NCBI GenBank assembly: GCA_030835125.1
Contig: JAUQWM010000023.1
Location: forward strand, 1-64,000
DNA length: 64,000 nt
From: Gemmatimonadaceae bacterium
GTDB lineage: Bacteria > Gemmatimonadota > Gemmatimonadetes > Gemmatimonadales > Gemmatimonadaceae
Direction: 5' to 3'
The translations under genes were made by a program, and so were the position numbers. The notes beneath the pieces are model-generated. The model had not been told where the DNA came from, made no database searches, and saw nothing but the letters and a program-made list of their open reading frames with translations. Shown in pieces: positions 34,236-43,133 of the stretch. Within the stretch, counting starts at the first letter, position 1, and each line of letters begins with the position of its first letter.

Positions 34236-34404
34236 CGCACTTGCCGGACCTCGCCCCGCGCCGCATCATCGGGTCGGCGCGCAGGGCGCCTCCGGTCCGC
34301 GGGAAGGACAGAGTCCACCTGGGCAGTTGAATCACCAAGGCCGGGTTCCACGACCCTCCTTGCCCGACGCCAGCGGACCACGGGCACTCACAAGGAGGCT
34401 CGTC

Positions 34405-35676
34405 GTGCCGCATCGTGACCTGCCCGTCCGTCCCGACCTGGACCAGCTCAAGCGCCAGGCGAAGGACCTGCTCCGGGCCATTCACGCGGGGGAAGGCCCC
34501 GCGCTCGCGGAGCTGGCGGAGTTCCATCCCGACCCGATCGACCCGGCGAACGCCCGGCTTGCCGACGCGCAACTCGTCCTCGCGCGCAGCTACCACGCCT
34601 CGAGTTGGCCGCGACTCGCGCAGGCGGTCGAGCTCGTCACCGCCATCCACGCCGACGACCTCGACACGGTGCGTCGCCTCGTGACCGCGAACCCCAGGCT
34701 CATCCCGGAGCCGGCGCTCATCCGGACGAACAGCAACTGGGGCCCCCCCATGACCTACGCGGCCAACCTTGGCCGCGACCGCATCATCCGCCTGCTGAGC
34801 GACCTGGGCGCCACGGACCACCGGTCGGCGATGGCACGCGCCGTCCTCCAGGGCCAGGTCGCCACCGCGAACATGATCCACGCGATGCTCGGCAAGCCGA
34901 AGCCGCCGGACGACGCGCTCGGCGGGCCCGCGTATACGCTGAGCGTCGAGGGCACCGCGCTTCTCTTCCACCTGGGCGTCCGCGTCCACGACGAGGCCGG
35001 CCGTCTCACGGCGCCCGTCGAGACCGTCCTCCAGACGGATGGACGCAACCCGGAGGCCAAGCACGCCATCCTCGAGTTGTACGCGCGGCACGGGGTCCGC
35101 TTTCCCGACACGGCGCCGATGGCGCTGCACCGCGGGCGCATCGACCTGCTCGAGCAACACCTCGCACGCAAGCCGGGCCTGCTCAACCGGACCTTCACGC
35201 ACCGGGAGGTCTACCCGGCCGAGATGCTGTGCCGCGACGAGATCGACGCGACGGTCGGGACGCCGTTAGGCGGCACGACGCTGCTCCACATGTGCGTCGA
35301 GTTCGACGAGCTGGAGATCGCGCGGTGGCTGGTCGCTCGGGGCGCCGACGTCAACGCGCGCGCCGAGGTGGGGGCGAGCGGCTTCGGCGGGTACACCCCG
35401 CTCTTCAATACCGTGGTCTCGCAGCCGAACTTCTGGATGAACTACCGGAAGCGCGGCCCGTGGCAGGCCCCGTTCACGGAACTGCTGCTCGCGCATGGTG
35501 CCGATCCCAACGCCAGGGCGTCGATCTGGAAGCGGCTCCACCCGGGGCACGGCGACCCGACGCGCCACGACTATCGCGATGTGACGCCGCTGTCCTGGGG
35601 ACGGCGCTTTCACGCGCCGATCTTCGTCAGCGAACCGGCGATGCGGCTCATCGAGGCGGCCGGGGGGGTGGAGTAG
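34405..35676 (+). CDS. Ankyrin-repeat protein
   Basis: 423 residues from GTG at 34405, supported by a perfect AAGGAGG (34392-34398). Ankyrin-type helix-turn-helix repeats run from about residue 80 to the end (PMTYAANLGRDRIIRLLSDLGA, split; GTTLLHMCVEFDELEIARWL; GYTPLFNTVVSQP; ELLLAHGADPNARA). No enzymatic domain or signal peptide. Probably a cytoplasmic protein-protein adaptor. A TTA-GGC pair occurs in PLGG. Confidence 0.85.
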   Translation: MPHRDLPVRPDLDQLKRQAKDLLRAIHAGEGPALAELAEFHPDPIDPANARLADAQLVLARSYHASSWPRLAQAVELVTAIHADDLDTVRRLVTANPRLIPEPALIRTNSNWGPPMTYAANLGRDRIIRLLSDLGATDHRSAMARAVLQGQVATANMIHAMLGKPKPPDDALGGPAYTLSVEGTALLFHLGVRVHDEAGRLTAPVETVLQTDGRNPEAKHAILELYARHGVRFPDTAPMALHRGRIDLLEQHLARKPGLLNRTFTHREVYPAEMLCRDEIDATVGTPLGGTTLLHMCVEFDELEIARWLVARGADVNARAEVGASGFGGYTPLFNTVVSQPNFWMNYRKRGPWQAPFTELLLAHGADPNARASIWKRLHPGHGDPTRHDYRDVTPLSWGRRFHAPIFVSEPAMRLIEAAGGVE

Positions 35677-35770
35677 CAGGGATCCCCGTCGGGCTGGCGC
35701 AAGGCCGCCCTCGCCGCCAATCTCCCTGCCGACCCGTCACGCGCCGCACCGCACCGCCGAGGGAATCGCC

Positions 35771-36319
35771 ATGATGAAGGTCATCGCCGCCATCCTGCTG
35801 GCCCTGGTCGCGATCGGGGGGATCATCGCGCTGATCGGCTCGCGCCTGCCCGTGAACCACGTGGCCACGCGGTCCGTCACCATCGCGGCGCCTGCGGACC
35901 AGGTCTTCGGCACGATCACCGATTTCACCGGCTCGCCCACGTGGCGTACGGAACTCAAGGCGGTCGCGGTGCACACCGACGCCGCCAGCGGCCGCACGCG
36001 CGTCACCGAGAAATCCTCGACCGGGGACCTGACGATGGAAGTGGAGGAGCAGGTGCCGCCGACGCGACTCGTAATGCGGATCGTCGGCGACGGCCTGCCG
36101 TACGGCGGCGCATGGGCATATGCCGTGGAGACGCTGGGGAACATGACCCGGGTCACGATCACCGAGCATGGCGAGGTCTACAACCCGGTCTTCCGCTTCA
36201 TCTCGTCGTACCTCATGGGTCACACCGGTTCGCTCGAGACGTACCTGGCGAACCTCGGGCGCAAGTACGGTGCCGACGTGCTGCCGGTGGACGCCCCGCC
36301 CGTGCCCCTGCGCCCGTGA
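35771..36319 (+). CDS. Membrane-anchored SRPBCC (START-like) protein
   Basis: 182 residues. N-terminal hydrophobic anchor (ILLALVAIGGIIALIG), then a SRPBCC/polyketide-cyclase-like domain: RSVTIAAPADQVFGTITDF, WRTELKAVAV, VTITEHGEVYNPVFRF. The ligand-binding pocket fold is general, and no function can be assigned. Stop TGA overlaps the GTG start of the next gene (GTGA), indicating an operon. Confidence 0.8.
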   Translation: MMKVIAAILLALVAIGGIIALIGSRLPVNHVATRSVTIAAPADQVFGTITDFTGSPTWRTELKAVAVHTDAASGRTRVTEKSSTGDLTMEVEEQVPPTRLVMRIVGDGLPYGGAWAYAVETLGNMTRVTITEHGEVYNPVFRFISSYLMGHTGSLETYLANLGRKYGADVLPVDAPPVPLRP

Positions 36320-36894
36320 CGGAGTGGCGGCCCCAGTCGGGCATCTTCGTCCTGGTCAACCTGCAGGGCGAACTGGCGGGAAAGGTCCATGCGATCCAGG
36401 AGCGTTATGACCCGCGCATGGCCAACTTCGCCGCGCCCCACTTCACGCTCATCGGCTCGTCAGGCGCCGGGCCGATCGATGCCGATACCAGCGTCGCGGA
36501 CCTGAGGACGGCCCTGGAGCCGATCGCCCGGACCACCGAACCGATGACGCTGCATTTCGAGCGGCCGGTGCGGTACATGCAGACCAACACGTTCACGCTT
36601 CCACTGGATCCCCACGGCCCGTTACGGGAACTGCACGACCGCATCAAGCGGAGCGGCCTGCGGTTCGCGCGCCCGAAACACGCGTTCACGCCGCACGTGA
36701 CCCTGAGCCACTACCGGACGCCGACGGATGAGGAAGCGCGCGAGCTGCTGGCCATCCGGATCGACGAGCCATTCGTGGTGGACCACCTGGTGGTGTCGCT
36801 GACGGCGGAGCCGAGGGCGCCGAGGGAGTTGTTTGCGTTGGAACTCAGTGGGGAGCGCAAGGCGCATAGCGCAAAGCGCAAAGGGTCGGGGTAG
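36316..36894 (+). CDS. 2H phosphoesterase (2'-5' RNA ligase-like)
   Basis: 192 residues from the GTG at 36316 that overlaps the previous stop. Two HxT motifs: PHFTLIG (H42, T44) and PHVTLSH (H127, T129). These line the active site of the 2H superfamily, acting on 2',3'-cyclic or 2',5'-linked phosphates. The C-terminal codons run into a 7-bp repeat array (GERKAHSAKRKGSG), so the natural end may differ among strains. Confidence 0.85.
   Translation: MTEWRPQSGIFVLVNLQGELAGKVHAIQERYDPRMANFAAPHFTLIGSSGAGPIDADTSVADLRTALEPIARTTEPMTLHFERPVRYMQTNTFTLPLDPHGPLRELHDRIKRSGLRFARPKHAFTPHVTLSHYRTPTDEEARELLAIRIDEPFVVDHLVVSLTAEPRAPRELFALELSGERKAHSAKRKGSG
36855..36882. repeat. Heptanucleotide array GCGCAAR (4 units) inside the 3' end of a gene
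   Basis: GCGCAAG, GCGCATA, GCGCAAA, GCGCAAA in frame at the end of the 2H phosphoesterase gene. The same unit recurs at 40991 (reverse orientation), 41891 and 42918. Confidence 0.88.
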
Positions 36895-36908
36895 AAAGCG
36901 CTTACCGC

Positions 36909-37403
36909 TTACCGCACCGCTTTCGCCACCGCGGCGTCGATATCCTGGTTCGCGCCCAGTCCCGTATACACGACCTTCCCCTTTCCGTCGACCACCACGA
37001 TGTACGACGTCGCCGCGACCTCGTACGCATCGGCGGCGTGGCCCTTCCGGTCGTATACGATGGCGTGCGTCATGTGATACTTGTCGCGATACGCCTTGAT
37101 GCGGTCCACCGTCTGGTTCACCGAGACGGCCACCGCCACGAACTGCACCGTCGAGCCGTACTTCGCGATCGCGGCGTTGATCTTCGGCTCGAGCGCCTTG
37201 CAGTTGGAGCACCAGGTGGCCCAGAACTGCAGCAGTGTCGGGCCCTTCTTCACGTATTCGGCGAGGTCGAACGGCTTACCGTCCAGCGTCTCGACCGCGG
37301 CGCTGGGAGCGTCGCTCCCGACCTCAATCCCCGACTCCTGCGCCTGGAGAACCGGCGCTGACAGCAGGCTGAGCCCCAGCACCATCGAACAGATCATCTT
37401 CAT
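36909..37403 (-). CDS. TlpA/ResA-like thioredoxin-fold protein, periplasmic
   Basis: 164 residues from ATG at 37403 with a signal peptide (MKMICSMVLGLSLLS). Redoxin features: APSAAVETLDGKPFDL, LLQFWATWCSNCKALEPK (CxxC, C65/C68), VDRIKAYRDKYHMTHA, TSYIVVVDGKGKVVYTG. It probably reduces disulfides on exported proteins or supplies cytochrome c maturation. ATGA overlap with the CcdA-like gene, its likely electron donor. Confidence 0.9.
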   Translation of the reverse strand: MKMICSMVLGLSLLSAPVLQAQESGIEVGSDAPSAAVETLDGKPFDLAEYVKKGPTLLQFWATWCSNCKALEPKINAAIAKYGSTVQFVAVAVSVNQTVDRIKAYRDKYHMTHAIVYDRKGHAADAYEVAATSYIVVVDGKGKVVYTGLGANQDIDAAVAKAVR

Positions 37404-38113
37404 AGCAGCACCTGTCCCATCTTCACGAGGTAGTACTCGGCCACGGCCAGCATGACGAACCCGAAGACCTTCTTGACGCGGATCATCCAGACGCCGGCGC
37501 GTGGAAGGCGGGCGGCGCTCCCGGAAGATACCCCCACGGCCACCAGCAGGGCACACATGCCGAGGGAGAAGACGAAGAGGTAGAGGAACCCCAGGAACGC
37601 ACTCTGGGTCCGCGTGACCCAGGTCAGGACGGCCGCCATCACGGGGGCGGAGCAGGGAGCGGCGACCAGTCCCGAGACGGCACCCATCGCGAACGCCGGG
37701 GCATACCGCCCGCCACCGCCGACCCGCGCGGCCCACTCCATCGTGGATGCGGGCAAGGTCACGGTGAAGACGTCGAGCATCGCCAGCCCGGCCAGCAGCA
37801 GGACGTTGGCCTGCAGGAAGTACAGCCACGGGTTGGAGCTGATGGTGCCGAAGATCGTCCCGCTCAACCCGGCGATGAGTCCCAGCAGCGCGTACACCAG
37901 CGACAGGCCCACGACGTACGACATCGTGAGAGCGAGCGGCCGCCACTTCGGCATCGACGCGCCCATCGACTCGCGCCCGACCAGCGCCACCGTGATCGGG
38001 ATCATCGGGTAGACACACGGCGTCAGGCTCGTCAGCAACCCCGCCACGAACAGCAGCGGGATGGCCGTCAACGGGCTGGAGCCCAGCGTCTCGGTGATGC
38101 CGGAGAAGTTCAC
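37400..38113 (-). CDS. ccdA: CcdA/DsbD-type thiol-disulfide transmembrane carrier
   Basis: 237 residues, about six helices. Active-site Cys in LTSLTPCVYPMIPIT (C33) and GLVAAPCSAPVMAA; these carry electrons across the membrane in CcdA/DsbD-beta proteins. The PCVYPMIP sequence is closer to DsbD beta domain than to small CcdA. Coupled to the TlpA-like protein by a 4-bp overlap. Confidence 0.88.
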   Translation of the reverse strand: MNFSGITETLGSSPLTAIPLLFVAGLLTSLTPCVYPMIPITVALVGRESMGASMPKWRPLALTMSYVVGLSLVYALLGLIAGLSGTIFGTISSNPWLYFLQANVLLLAGLAMLDVFTVTLPASTMEWAARVGGGGRYAPAFAMGAVSGLVAAPCSAPVMAAVLTWVTRTQSAFLGFLYLFVFSLGMCALLVAVGVSSGSAARLPRAGVWMIRVKKVFGFVMLAVAEYYLVKMGQVLL

Positions 38114-38121
38114 GAACTCGT

Positions 38122-40401
38122 CTAATTCCGGAACTGGTACGCGAGCTTGAGGAAAAACCCATCCTGTCCGCGGCGCAACCGCGACAGGCCGTCGGTCTCC
38201 GGCCGTTCGAGCGTGCTTCCGTACCCGAAGAAAGCCACGGTGCCAGGGGAAGGTTCATACGACACCAGCCAGTCCGTCCGGAGTCGCCGGTCGCGCCTGG
38301 CCTCCGACCGGAACCCATCCACGAAGAGCACCGCCGGGCTGTTCGCGGCGCGCAGGGCGCCGGTGTCCTCATCCCGCAGCTCGCTGACGACGCGGAAGAA
38401 GAGCGACCGCGCCGGCTGGTACTCCACCTTCAGGCGCGGGATCGCGGTCGTCGAGTACTCCGAGCCGTCGTGCGACCGCGTGAGCCGGGCCAGGGCGGCG
38501 AGGGCCTCGAAGCGGATCCCTGGCGTGGGCCGGTAGCCTAACGACGCATCGACCCGCTGCACCTGCCCACGGCTCCCCTCGGCGAAGATGGCCACCGCGC
38601 CCTGCGTGTACGTGACCGACGCCGACATCGTCCGCAGGTTCGGCGTCCCCACCGTGACCGTGCCGTTCCAGAGGTTCTCGAGGCGCGACGGTGGCAGGTA
38701 GGGCTCCAGCGCGCCCTCGATTGTCTGGAGGGCGTACCCCGCGTACTCCCCCGGCTCGAGCGTGAAGAAGTTGCGCGTCACCTCGGCGTTCACGCGCCAC
38801 CCGCCACGCAGGTTGACCATCGTGCGCAGTTGCTCCTCGCCCTCCAGCGGGGCGGTGTCGCCGAAGTCCCTGAAGCGCCACAGCCGGGTCGGGCCGCCGA
38901 AGAGCCAGACGCTCTGGAAGAGGTCCGTCGGTGAGCGTCCATAGAACGCGAGGCGGTTGAAGATGCGCAGGTCGACGTTGTCGTTGCGCGGCACGAAGCC
39001 CGCCTCGCTGGCGAAGTCCTCCCCGAACCCGGTGAGCTGGTAGTGAAAGCCCCACAGCGGACCGGTACGATCGACGGCGGCGTTGAACATCGGCGACGCC
39101 CTCGTGATCCCGGCATCGCGGGTGAGGCTCTGCCCGTACTGGCCCTCGAAGTAGTAGAAGCCGCCGAACACCAGTCGCGTGTCGGCCGCGATCACCGAGT
39201 TGGCGTGGCCGTCGCGCCGGCGGTCGGTGAGCGTGATGCCGGCCACCGAGTTGCCGCCAAGGTCGGTGCGCAGCCGCGAGATGTTGAACAGCGCGTCGGC
39301 GCCCGGGCGGTCATCCAGCGCCGTCAGGTGGGCGATCCCGAATCGCCCGACCTTGCCGGTGAGCTTCACGCCGGCGGACGGCGCGATGACCTGGCGCGTG
39401 TAGACGAGCTGGTTCGGGGTGCTGAACAGCTCGATGCCCTCGAGGAAGAACGGCCGTTTCTCCGGGATGAAGAGCGCGAACCGCTCGTTGGCGGTGACCT
39501 GCCCGACGTCACTCTCCACCTGGCTGAAGTCGGGATTGATCGTCGCGTCGAGTGACACGGCGGGGAAACCGAGCCTGAGGTTGATGCCGGCGTCGGTCTG
39601 CGCGCTGCCGCGCGCGAAGTCGCCGGTGCCGGGATCGCGGTTGCCGTTGAGCGCCGTCGTCACGAACGGCTGCCATTCGGTGACGACGCCGCGCTCGACC
39701 TCGGTGATGCCCCGCATGGTCCCCACCTGCGTGAGGAAGCTTGCCGACGCGCGGCGCGTGTCCACCCAGGTGTCGATCGTGTTCGACGAGGGCGTGACGC
39801 GCGAGATGTTGATCCCCCACTCCTGTACCTTGGTGGACGGGAAGCGGAGGCTCTTGAACGGGATGCGGATCTCGACGATGTAGCCGCTGTCGCTGACGAC
39901 CCCGCGTGACTCGTAGTGGAAGTCCGGGCTCCAGTCCTCGCCGCCGCCGAACATGCGCCCCGCGGTGCCCGAGCCCTCGCTGCGAACGCCATCGACCTGG
40001 ACGCCATACGGGTTCACGCCAAACACGAAGGCGCGCCGGCGGTCGTTGAACGTGTCCAGGTAGATGAGCACCCGGTCGTCGTTCAGGATGTTGTCGCGCT
40101 TGGAGACCGTGGCGTTGAGGTTCGAGCCGGGTCGCACGTGGGCGACGATCCCGAAATACAGCGCGCGCGCGGTGTAGAAGGCGCGCACTTCGGTCGCCTG
40201 TGTCGCCGGCTGGCCGTCGGACGGCTCATACTGGAAGAACCCGGTCAGCCGCGCCGCCGAGCTCCAGGCCGCGTCGGCGAGGCTTCCGTCGATCTCGGGA
40301 TCTGCTGACGCACGCGGGATATCGAAGGCGGGTTCGCTGCTGCCGCGGACCACGGGCGCAGCCCCGGCCACCTGGAGCGCAAAAAGGCTGGTGAGAATCA
40401 T
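38122..40401 (-). CDS. DUF5916 outer membrane protein with CBM9-like N-terminus
   Basis: 759 residues. Signal-like start (MILTSLFALQVAGAA), then a carbohydrate-binding-like domain (DPEIDGSLADAAWSSAARL, VRAFYTARALYFGIVAHV, IEIRIPFKSLRFPS) that typifies this family, then DUF5916 (TINPDFSQVESDVGQVTANERF, FIPEKRPFFLEGIELFSTP) and an array of barrel strands. Function unknown; widespread in Gemmatimonadota and Bacteroidota. Convergent with CcdA across 8 bp. Confidence 0.9.
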   Translation of the reverse strand: MILTSLFALQVAGAAPVVRGSSEPAFDIPRASADPEIDGSLADAAWSSAARLTGFFQYEPSDGQPATQATEVRAFYTARALYFGIVAHVRPGSNLNATVSKRDNILNDDRVLIYLDTFNDRRRAFVFGVNPYGVQVDGVRSEGSGTAGRMFGGGEDWSPDFHYESRGVVSDSGYIVEIRIPFKSLRFPSTKVQEWGINISRVTPSSNTIDTWVDTRRASASFLTQVGTMRGITEVERGVVTEWQPFVTTALNGNRDPGTGDFARGSAQTDAGINLRLGFPAVSLDATINPDFSQVESDVGQVTANERFALFIPEKRPFFLEGIELFSTPNQLVYTRQVIAPSAGVKLTGKVGRFGIAHLTALDDRPGADALFNISRLRTDLGGNSVAGITLTDRRRDGHANSVIAADTRLVFGGFYYFEGQYGQSLTRDAGITRASPMFNAAVDRTGPLWGFHYQLTGFGEDFASEAGFVPRNDNVDLRIFNRLAFYGRSPTDLFQSVWLFGGPTRLWRFRDFGDTAPLEGEEQLRTMVNLRGGWRVNAEVTRNFFTLEPGEYAGYALQTIEGALEPYLPPSRLENLWNGTVTVGTPNLRTMSASVTYTQGAVAIFAEGSRGQVQRVDASLGYRPTPGIRFEALAALARLTRSHDGSEYSTTAIPRLKVEYQPARSLFFRVVSELRDEDTGALRAANSPAVLFVDGFRSEARRDRRLRTDWLVSYEPSPGTVAFFGYGSTLERPETDGLSRLRRGQDGFFLKLAYQFRN

Positions 40402-40452
40402 CCGCCAAACCTAGCCATGGGCACACTCGAGGGGTGCCGTCGACCTCCCGGA

Positions 40453-40950
40453 TCAGGCTCCGGTCGACCGATCCAGGACCTCGGCTTCGGTGAGCCCGAA
40501 AATGGGAGGCGTGGCCACCCCCAGAAGCCCGAGCAGGAAATAGACCTGGCCCCGATGGTGGGCCTCGTGCTCGACCATGGCCCGCGCCCACTTCCAGGCG
40601 CTGATCGACGTGCCCGCCGGAGTGAGCGCCCTGCCACGCCATTGCCCGGGCGTGAGCGACCGGAAAAGGACCATCGATTCGTCATGGCATCGGTCGTGGT
40701 ACGCGATGACGGCGTCGAGTCCGTCGGCCAGTTCCCGGCCATGGCCGGGGTACCGCGTCGGCCGACCCTGGAGATTCTCGGCGTACATCCAGCGCTCGAT
40801 GCTGGCCAGGTGACGGACCGTGTCGCCTAACGACCAGCGACCGGGGGAAGGGACCCACTCCAGCCGGTCGCCGGGGATGAGCGGCAGGAGTCGCCGGGTG
40901 CGGCCGCGCACGGACGGCCAGTAGTCGAGGAAGTCTGGCAGTTCGGTCAT
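40453..40950 (-). CDS. DinB family protein
   Basis: 165 residues. Four-helix DinB/YfiT-like metal hydrolase fold: GRWSLGDTVRHLASIERWM (first His), AYHDRCHDESM, and MVEHEAHHRGQVYFLLGLLG (HxxxH). Such proteins are often thiol transferases or metal-dependent hydrolases; the role here is not clear. Its ATG is separated by 5 bp from a GAATCGG array upstream. Confidence 0.88.
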   Translation of the reverse strand: MTELPDFLDYWPSVRGRTRRLLPLIPGDRLEWVPSPGRWSLGDTVRHLASIERWMYAENLQGRPTRYPGHGRELADGLDAVIAYHDRCHDESMVLFRSLTPGQWRGRALTPAGTSISAWKWARAMVEHEAHHRGQVYFLLGLLGVATPPIFGLTEAEVLDRSTGA

Positions 40951-40955
40951 GTCGG

Positions 40956-41018
40956 GAATCGGGAATCGGGAATCGGGAATCGCGGCCCCCTGCGCTTTGC
41001 GCCTTGCGCTTTGCGCTG
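40956..41018. repeat. Two back-to-back heptanucleotide arrays (GAATCGG x4, TGCGCTT x4)
   Basis: GAATCGG, GAATCGG, GAATCGG, GAATCGC (40956-40983) and, 7 bp later, TGCGCTT, TGCGCCT, TGCGCTT, TGCGCTG (40991-41018). The second is the reverse complement of the GCGCAAR family. They fill the junction of the divergent DinB and DUF350 genes, and the second overlaps the -35 region of the candidate promoter at 41019. Confidence 0.92.
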
Positions 41019-41024
41019 TATACT
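41019..41024 (+). promoter_or_regulatory. Candidate -10 element (TATACT) before the DUF350 gene
   Basis: TATACT is AT-rich in a GC-rich junction, 28 bp before the ATG at 41052 (with GAGGAA as ribosome binding site). The sequence TTGCGC, a weak -35 match, recurs every 7 bp in the adjacent array (40997, 41004, 41011); the copy at 40997 has a 16-bp spacer. Changing the number of repeats would therefore shift promoter spacing. Confidence 0.4.
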
Positions 41025-41051
41025 CAACCCGCGCCCCGCACGAGGAACGAC

Positions 41052-41255
41052 ATGCAGCTCTCGATCATCGCGCTGAACTTCGCCTACGCCATCCTTGGCG
41101 TCACCCTGATGTTCATCGCGTACCGGGTGATCGACAAGTTGACACCCGAGGTCAACTTCCCGGAGGAACTGCGCAAGGGCAACATCGCCGTGGCCATTTT
41201 CGTGGCGGCGATCTTCCTCTCGGTGGCGATGGTGGTCGCGGGAGCGCTCAACTGA
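41052..41255 (+). CDS. Small DUF350-like membrane protein
   Basis: 67 residues, ATG with GAGGAA upstream. Two hydrophobic helices: IIALNFAYAILGVTLMFIAY, and AVAIFVAAIFLSVAMVVAGA, joined by the loop VIDKLTPEVNFPEELRKGN. This matches DUF350 proteins. Function unknown. The next frame begins at its stop. Confidence 0.85.
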   Translation: MQLSIIALNFAYAILGVTLMFIAYRVIDKLTPEVNFPEELRKGNIAVAIFVAAIFLSVAMVVAGALN

Positions 41256-41272
41256 GGCTCCCGGGTGGGTCG

Positions 41273-41884
41273 TTGCTGCTGGTCGTGCTGGCGACAATCC
41301 CGCTCGCGACGACGGAGCGGCAGGGGGCGCCGCCGGCGTCAGCCACCCGCGCCCGCGGCCCCGTGGTCCCCAGGCGGAACACCACCCGCTACGACGACAC
41401 CTTCCGGAAGTACACCAAGCGGTACTTCGGGGTGGGCTTCGACTGGCGGCTGTTCAAGGCACAGGGCATGGCCGAGAGCAACCTCGATTCGGCCGCGCTC
41501 AGCTGGGTTGGCGCGCGCGGGATCATGCAGTTGATGCCGACCACCTTCAGCGAAATAGCGTCACGCAACCCGGAGATCGCGCACATCGACGATCCCGAGT
41601 GGAACATCGCGGCCGGGATCTTCTACGACCGCACGCTCTGGCGACTCTGGGAGCAGGATTCCGTCGCGAGCCACCGGAAGGAGTTCATGCTCGCCAGCTA
41701 CAACGCCGGGCGGGGGACGATCCTCCGTGCGCAACTGCGTGCCCGGCTCGACTCCATGGACTACCGGACCTGGCCGGCGATCGAACGGGTCGCGCCGAAG
41801 GTGGGTCGCTGGCGCTACACCGAGACGCTGGGGTACGTGCGGCGCATTGATTCACTGCACACTGCGCTGCTGAAACGGCGATGA
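41273..41884 (+). CDS. Lytic transglycosylase (SLT domain)
   Basis: About 203 residues from TTG at 41273; a CTG at 41252 overlapping the previous stop would add seven residues, so the exact start is uncertain. Signal-like N-terminus (LLLVVLATIPLATT). The SLT domain has the catalytic Glu in FKAQGMAESNLDS, VGARGIMQLMP, WNIAAGIFYDRTLW and FMLASYNAGRGTI. It cleaves peptidoglycan glycan strands in the periplasm. Tight spacing suggests co-transcription with DUF350. Confidence 0.88.
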   Translation: MLLVVLATIPLATTERQGAPPASATRARGPVVPRRNTTRYDDTFRKYTKRYFGVGFDWRLFKAQGMAESNLDSAALSWVGARGIMQLMPTTFSEIASRNPEIAHIDDPEWNIAAGIFYDRTLWRLWEQDSVASHRKEFMLASYNAGRGTILRAQLRARLDSMDYRTWPAIERVAPKVGRWRYTETLGYVRRIDSLHTALLKRR

Positions 41885-41890
41885 GGTTGA

Positions 41891-41911
41891 GCGCAAAGCG
41901 CAATGCGCAAG
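41891..41911. repeat. Heptanucleotide array GCGCAAR (3 units)
   Basis: GCGCAAA, GCGCAAT, GCGCAAG between the convergent transglycosylase and UbiA genes. Confidence 0.8.
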
Positions 41912-41931
41912 GCGCCGAGGAAACCCGTTGA

Positions 41932-42903
41932 CTACCAGCGCCTGAGGGCGGCGATCAGGAATACCACGATCATCGTCACCGGGATGAGCAGCATGCCGGT
42001 GAACGCGCTCACCGCGGCGAGTTCCATCTTCTTCGGGTCGCGCCACTGACCGGTGAGGGTGATGAGCGCGCTGCGTCCCAGCATCGCCGCCGGCACGATC
42101 AGAATGGCCGCGAGCAGGGAATCCAGCATCAGGAACACCGGCACGAACAGCCCGATCGCCACGACCACCATGATGCCGAAGACCTTCGCCATCCGCTCGC
42201 GCCCGAAGATGATCGTCAGGCCGCGCTTGTCGGTGGTGCGGTCGGCTTCGTAGTCGGGAAACTCGCGGATGATCTTGAGCGCGGGGAGCGCGACGAACCA
42301 GGAGAGCGACGCGACCAGCGGCAACGGGCTGTACCCCTGCTGCACGTAATACGCGCCGAAGATCACCAGGCCCTGCCCGACGGCGATGAACAGCTCACCC
42401 AGCCCCCGGTACGAAGCGCGAATCGGTGGCGCCGTGTAGAACCACCCGATGAACACCGCCAGCACGCCGAGCGGTAGGGTGAGCGGGCCGGTGCCGAGCC
42501 CGAACTGCAGGTAGAGCCCGAAGGGGATCGCAAGCAGGAACGACACCACCGAGGCGATGAGCGCGTGCCGCCGCGGAATGAGTCCCTTCACAAGGACACG
42601 GGTTCCGCCGGTGGTGGTGATACCAACCTTGTCGTCGCCGCCAATGCGGGTCGTGTTCGCCTTGTCGTTCTCGTAGTCGAAGTACTCGTTGCCGATGTAC
42701 GTCCCGTTGGTGAGGAAGTAGAGGGCGACGAGGGCGACCCAGAAGACCGCCCAGTTGATCGTACCGGCGTCCCAGAAGGCGAGCACCGTGCCCAGCAGGA
42801 AGGGCAGGATGTTGGCCAGGTGCTTGGGGAGTTCCTGGAGCTGGATCCAGGGCCTCAGCGCGAATGGCGGGCGATGGGCGGGTAGGTTGGCGGCGGCGCG
42901 CAT
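41932..42903 (-). CDS. menA: UbiA-family prenyltransferase (MenA-like)
   Basis: 323 residues from ATG at 42903 (a further ATG at 42954 is weaker). Eight to nine helices; first Asp motif NEYFDYENDKAN (about 72-83), second FPDYEADRTTDKRGL (about 207-221). These bind Mg-pyrophosphate of the prenyl donor. Closest to 1,4-dihydroxy-2-naphthoate octaprenyltransferase, which makes demethylmenaquinone in the membrane; a related haem or chlorophyll enzyme is possible. No RBS is clear; a GCGCAAR repeat lies 14 bp before the start. Confidence 0.78.
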   Translation of the reverse strand: MRAAANLPAHRPPFALRPWIQLQELPKHLANILPFLLGTVLAFWDAGTINWAVFWVALVALYFLTNGTYIGNEYFDYENDKANTTRIGGDDKVGITTTGGTRVLVKGLIPRRHALIASVVSFLLAIPFGLYLQFGLGTGPLTLPLGVLAVFIGWFYTAPPIRASYRGLGELFIAVGQGLVIFGAYYVQQGYSPLPLVASLSWFVALPALKIIREFPDYEADRTTDKRGLTIIFGRERMAKVFGIMVVVAIGLFVPVFLMLDSLLAAILIVPAAMLGRSALITLTGQWRDPKKMELAAVSAFTGMLLIPVTMIVVFLIAALRRW

Positions 42904-42917
42904 GGTCGGAGGCTTGA

Positions 42918-42931
42918 GCGCAAGGCGCAAA
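42918..42931. repeat. Heptanucleotide array GCGCAAR (2 units)
   Basis: GCGCAAG followed by GCGCAAA, 14 bp upstream of the UbiA start. Short, but in the same position and of the same unit as the other arrays. Confidence 0.6.
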
Positions 42932-43096
42932 GGGTGAGGTCCGGACGGCTTCAAGCCGCTATCGAACCCTTATCTCCTCCCCGGGCGCGCCGCGTCAGCC
43001 AACCTACCTGTTCCTGGTGCAGGAAACCCCTGCCGGGGTCGCTGCCGTCGGTGCCGGGGAGGCTTAGATTCCCCGCCCCGGAGAGAGGAGTGTTCT

Positions 43097-43131
43097 GTCT
43101 CCCGTCTCCCGTCCCCCATCTCCCGTCCCAA
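43097..43131. repeat. Heptanucleotide array GTCTCCC (5 units) in the EttA leader
   Basis: GTCTCCC, GTCTCCC, GTCCCCC, ATCTCCC, GTCCCAA end two bases before the GTG start of the EttA gene. The leader is pyrimidine-rich here and shows no Shine-Dalgarno sequence; a purine run (GGAGAGAGGAG) lies about 40 bp upstream of the start, beyond the array. Confidence 0.9.
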
Positions 43132-43133
43132 AC

